Assembly (NCBI GenBank): GCA_903813345.2
Contig: CAIIXF020000006.1
Span: 13,150,348-13,210,347, forward strand
Direction: 5' to 3'
DNA length: 60,000 nucleotides
Source of the DNA: Owenia fusiformis
Taxonomy: Eukaryota > Annelida > Polychaeta > Sabellida > Oweniidae
Position 1 is the stretch's first letter. Every line of letters starts with the position of its first letter. The notes under the pieces are model-generated. The model was not told the DNA's origin. It saw only the letters and a program-made list of their open reading frames with translations, and did not search any database. The translations under genes and the position numbers were made by a program. Positions 56,219 to 60,000 of the stretch are shown one piece after another.

Positions 56219-56436
56219 GAAAGCTACATCGAGTGATATTGAAATCAGATTTTGATCATTTCTCACTTGATTTTCACTTTTCAGATTTTCATCATTTTCA
56301 GTTTATTTTCATGTTCTTTTGGCATATAGTATATTTCGCCATTTTTCCGCGTCGATCATATAATAAAAACACGATTTGGACAATGAATGTGACTGTCTCT
56401 CACCCTGGCCTGGCTCTCACCTGGGAATAGACTCAG

Positions 56437-56475
56437 TAAAACATTATTCACATGATGTCCGACAGTCGAAAAATC
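56437..56475. repeat. Left arm of a 1.8-kb-spaced inverted repeat
   Basis: TAAAACATTATTCACATGAT plus GTCCGACAGTC matches the reverse complement of 58276-58313 (TAAAACATTATTCACATGAA plus ATCCGACAGTC). Confidence 0.8.
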
Positions 56476-56535
56476 CATTTTTAGAAAAAGTTCAAATGCC
56501 TGAATCGAATCATTTGGTCTACTAACTCATATTTA

Positions 56536-56772
56536 CAGTTGGGGACATAAATAAATGACAGGTGGATTTGCTGAAGTGAGGATTTCCCATGTTAAAAATA
56601 AGAGAATTTACAAGAGGCCATACATCAGTGGATGAGATTATACAAAATGTAAAATATACAAATTTTAAGGGATATATATCTAGACAATATTGGAAATTAT
56701 GGGCTTTCAGACCACCATAATTAGGAAATGGTGATCGAAAATCGACCTGTCATTTATTTTTGTCCCCAACTG
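56536..56772. mobile_element. Tc1/mariner-like MITE with TA duplication
   Basis: Inverted ends CAGTTGGGGACA(T/A)AAATAAATGACAGGT, about 28 bp, at both sides; TA flanks at 56534-56535 and 56773-56774. 237 bp, no coding capacity. Confidence 0.88.
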
Positions 56773-57652
56773 TACATGACTCATTTTTTGAAGTCAAATG
56801 TGTGCATATTCGCCTAGTCAGTAGGCAGATTCTCGAAATTGGATCCAAATACAGTAAGAAACTAAGTCATTTTCTTCAGAAATGTTCCTCTCGACTTCTG
56901 TTTGAGTGATGTCAGAGTAACTAGAAATCTCAAAATCTGGACGAGTTCATTTGGCAGGGGTTAGAAATATTCAGCTTTGTAGTCATCTCCTTCTCAAGTG
57001 CCTGGTGGAGACGGACAACTAAGTCCGAGAACTTCTTCTTTTCCAGATAAAGTGAGGAACTGTGCCTGTAACTCGCCATTGCAAAGAAAGATGGCAGCGT
57101 TTGATATATACATACCTTGTCCCCTACGTTTCGACGAGTCCATTTTCGATGACGTCATTTTCTTAGAATCTCTTCCATGTTACCCTTTGCATTCGTTTGA
57201 CTACACTTCTTAAAAGAGAGCTTCGTCTTCACTCTTTCAAACTAAAATAAACCTGTGAACTCAGAGCGCCCATCAGTGTTCGTCGGCCAAATTTGACCGA
57301 CGTTCTTTATATGGTCATTCCTTCTGACATCATCGTTGAGCCCGGAATTGACCAATGACATGCGCATATTTAATTAGAACGCATTTGCCGTATGTTTCTT
57401 CAAGCTCGCTGATTGGTGGAAGGTCAGCGCGTAGGTCAAAAGTGATTTACCCATACTGTCACCGGTACCCATCATGGGGCGGGGCTACTAAACTGTAATA
57501 TGGTCTCTACTAGGCAAAGTGTAGTTTAACTAGACTCTACACGCAGGGTTCTTCCATGTTGGAATTCGAGACGAAATACGAGGAGAAATGATTTGCGTGA
57601 TATCAGAAAATCGGATTTTTTTCAATTTCCTGTGATCAACTGACGAAAGTTA

Positions 57653-58187
57653 CACTGGTGATCCACTCGATTACGCTGGTTACCAAAACGAACCGTTTTG
57701 GTAACAAAATGTCGGAACGTCGAAGGCACGATTTTTCTGTTTTCCTTATTTCACGCGTTGTAGGCAGAATCCCCACGACGTTTTTTCTCACAACGTGCAT
57801 CAGTATCATATGTTTTAGAAAATGTACACGTTTGAGAAAAAATAGCTCAGAAGACAACAGAATCGTCGATTTACTTCTTCACTTAAGTTACAGAAACGGT
57901 TTTTCGAAAAACAGTTAAGATCTGCACTTTTAACCCAAACCGTTTATGTAACTTAAGTGAGGAAGTAAATCGACGATTCTGTTGTCTTCTGAGCTATTTG
58001 TTCGCAAATATGTACAATTTCTTAAACATATGATACTGATACACGTTTGCGTTAAAAAATGTCGTGGGAATTCTGCCTACAACGTTTAGAATAAGGAAAC
58101 GAGAAAAATCGTACCTTCGATGTTCCGACATTTTGTTACCAAAACGAACCGTTTTGGTAACCAGCGTAATCGAGTGGATCACCAGTG
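57653..58187. mobile_element. 535-bp foldback transposon, CACTGG ends, 5-bp TSD AGTTA
   Basis: Nearly the whole element is an inverted repeat with arms of about 255 bp. Tips are CACTGGTGATCCACTCG. Each arm has a 27-bp palindrome (57679-57705, 58135-58161) built from GTTACCAAAACG half-sites around three bases. AGTTA flanks both sides (57648-57652, 58188-58192). No protein. Its mirror-image open frames on both strands are artefacts. Confidence 0.92.
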
Positions 58188-58275
58188 AGTTAGGAGGTGT
58201 AGATAAGTCATTGGCCAAATTTATTATACATAGGGGAAAAACTTAAGAATACAACCGAATGAGAGAATAAATTGA

Positions 58276-58313
58276 TTTTTTGACTGTCGGATTTCATGTG
58301 AATAATGTTTTAT
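58276..58313. repeat. Right arm of a 1.8-kb-spaced inverted repeat
   Basis: Inverted partner of 56437-56475. Could be the two ends of an old element into which both MITEs inserted, or two independent fragments of one family. Confidence 0.7.
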
Positions 58314-60000
58314 GAAAAGGCAACTCATGTCTCTGATTTTTCCATGTCTCTCCGATAATTGAAAATTGTCACACCTGTACTATCTATATTGACCCATCTC
58401 GTTTTAATTATGGGTAACTTTGACATATGGGGTAATTTCGACACCTTGTTGTTTATTTGCTCTAATTTCTGATCTAAGGTTGGAGGAAATGTAAAATGTC
58501 ACTCGACTTTTTGGTGATTTTGAAGTTATGTCTGCACTTCGCAGTTCAAAATCTACTTCTAAAGTAATTTGACACTGCCTTCTAATTTGCCTCACTGACC
58601 TTTTATTGTTTCTCAAACATATTCTCTCAAAATCAGGAAATTTTAGGTGATGAGCAAGGTAATTTTGTAGGGAATTCCAGTCACAAAATATAACAAGTGA
58701 CATAATTTTTTCTTGCATGAATCCAGATCTGGTGAGATTTTTCGAAATCACACATGGCATGCTGAAAAAGTAAATTCTTGTGTCAAAGTTACCATATTTC
58801 TGGTGTCAGCATTATTCCACACATTGATGTTACACCACTTTGCCCTACATGTGATGTCACCTTGTAACTGCGCCACATCGGATTGGTATTCATATTTATG
58901 TCCTTTGATTTTGATATGGAAATGTTTTTTATGTCATACAAGGGAAATAAGGTAAAAATCAAAACCACATGAGCTGCATTATCAATTATAGTTCCTGTAT
59001 ATGTGACATGGATCTTCACAAAATGTAAAGTAATAATTTGTCAAGGTAACTGAGGATTTGTCATTTGAACATTAGGAGACAGACATACAACAATAGAGTA
59101 CTAAAAACACAATTGAATTGCCTTTCCAGTTTATTTTATTCCAAGCACTCACCTTCCAGAATTTGGTATACACTTACATGTACTTATACATTTACCTGGA
59201 TTATCTTTATTTTGTCAACCAAGATGCATAAGCACATTATCTAATAATGTAGAGAAGTGATGGATACTTTTTTTCGACTTTCCATTTCTTGCTGGTGACA
59301 TCAGATGAAGTATTTTGTTGACATATCAGTCAATCATGTCTGGCGATAAAGTCAAATAAAGAATGCTCGTTTGTGGATGAATCTAAGAGAGAATGTAAGA
59401 CTAAGAGTTTACCATTACTGTAATACAGGTTTAACAATAGGCCACAGGTAGTGCACTATAAAGAGTCAATTGATGAGGGGGTTTGCCCCATGTAACTTTT
59501 AAACAAATCCTAACATGAATGAGTTTTGTTTGTTGGAGTATAAAGGCCTGTTGCTGATGCTCTAATATTGAGACCAAGATATCGAAGAGTCAACAAACTA
59601 TGAAATGTAAAATCATTGGCTTTCAAGTCTGTTGAAAGCCCATGGTTAAATCAACAAATTAAGAATATAAATTTACATGTGTTCAGTGATTTTTCGGTTT
59701 GAGTCTTTCGTATCTTTTCAGTAACAAAAATAGTTTTGACACTCAATTTATTTTCTCTTGTATATTGTGCGTATGCTTCATGGTTGACAAAACAAAGCTG
59801 ATACGGATAAATATATACGACTATATTAAATGCTGGTAGGTAAGTGACTGTCACATTCTTTGTCAAAATCCTTAATTTTTATATTTGATTGTTGCAGAGA
59901 AAAAGTGTAAATTCTATCCCTGGCCTTAAATTTGAAATGAGTTCAGTTAAACCTGCACATCGCTCCAAAACGCAATATGTTGACATATATTGTTTTTAGA
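58314..60000. other. Intergenic region, no gene recognised
   Basis: A short inverted pair around GGTAACTTTGACA occurs at 58412-58430 and 58781-58797. A possible exon start after TTGATTGTTGCAG near 59896 reads about 33 codons to a TAG, but it matches nothing I know. Confidence 0.45.

Larger units (their letters stand above)
50994..56245 (-). mobile_element. Complete DIRS-type retrotransposon (element C)
   Basis: Bounded by inverted terminal repeats (51058-51178 and 56093-56218) plus unique edge sequences. The internal complementary region at 51644-51758 contains the reverse complement of both edges joined. The edges overlap by AAAT, present once at each end (50994-50997, 56242-56245), suggesting a 4-bp recombination core. 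It carries gag, RT/RNase H/methyltransferase-like and recombinase frames on the minus strand. About 5.25 kb; a different DIRS lineage from element A (unrelated ITRs and gag). Confidence 0.93.
56246..57652. other. Intergenic region with a mariner-like MITE
   Basis: Apart from the MITE at 56536 and one arm of a distant inverted repeat at 56437-56475, no feature is recognised. The 71-codon frame at 56998-57213 is not supported by anything else. Confidence 0.5.

Noticed and set aside
56998-57213. 71-codon ORF with an internal AAGATGG start context
   Set aside because: Stops after 40 codons from that ATG, no donor, no family resemblance.
57636-58246. Pairs of ORFs on both strands
   Set aside because: Mirror images generated by the foldback element.
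59896-59999. Possible terminal exon of a downstream plus-strand gene
   Set aside because: Good acceptor and 33 open codons to TAG, but no recognisable peptide and the window ends; cannot be supported.

Overview
The window is animal nuclear DNA: AT-rich, with long introns bounded by GT..AG sites, interspersed transposons and no operon structure. The dominant gene is a myotubularin-related pseudophosphatase of the SBF1/SBF2 (MTMR5/MTMR13) family on the plus strand. Its 3' part spans 2041-43846 in about 31 recognisable exons. The N-terminal DENN exons lie upstream of the window. All exon phases join without conflict into about 1,650 codons: linker, GRAM, inactive myotubularin phosphatase, C1 and C-terminal PH domain. 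Domain content and the abundance of DIRS/Ngaro elements suggest a marine invertebrate, possibly a lophotrochozoan such as a mollusc; the sequence alone does not settle the species.

Layout: 1-1362 is a 68-bp satellite in an SBF intron. 2041-30127 carries SBF exons up to the first part of C1, including two microexons, a duplicated homologous exon pair (8240/8768), and an intron (8960-13418) holding a 3.6-kb terminal-inverted-repeat element with three nested foldbacks. The intron 30128-42856 is about 12.7 kb. It holds a Ngaro-type tyrosine-recombinase retrotransposon on the minus strand (about 31.5-41.3 kb), interrupted by a complete DIRS-type retrotransposon on the plus strand (32508-38017). 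The PH-domain exons and stop codon follow (42857-43846).

43847-48210 is the convergent intergenic region, with a 24-bp satellite and a TTAA-flanked MITE. 48211-50538 is a complete five-exon alpha-tubulin gene on the minus strand (452 aa). A second complete DIRS-type element (50994-56245, minus strand) begins about 450 bp upstream of the tubulin start codon. 56246-60000 is non-coding as far as I can see and contains a TA-flanked mariner-like MITE and a 535-bp foldback with 5-bp target duplications.

The host genes are ordinary conserved genes. The unusual material is the alternative-exon architecture of SBF, the tyrosine-recombinase retroelements with legible inverted termini and internal complementary regions, a slippery heptamer inside the reverse transcriptase of the second DIRS element, and a pair of CACTGG-ended elements that share 27-bp subterminal palindromes.
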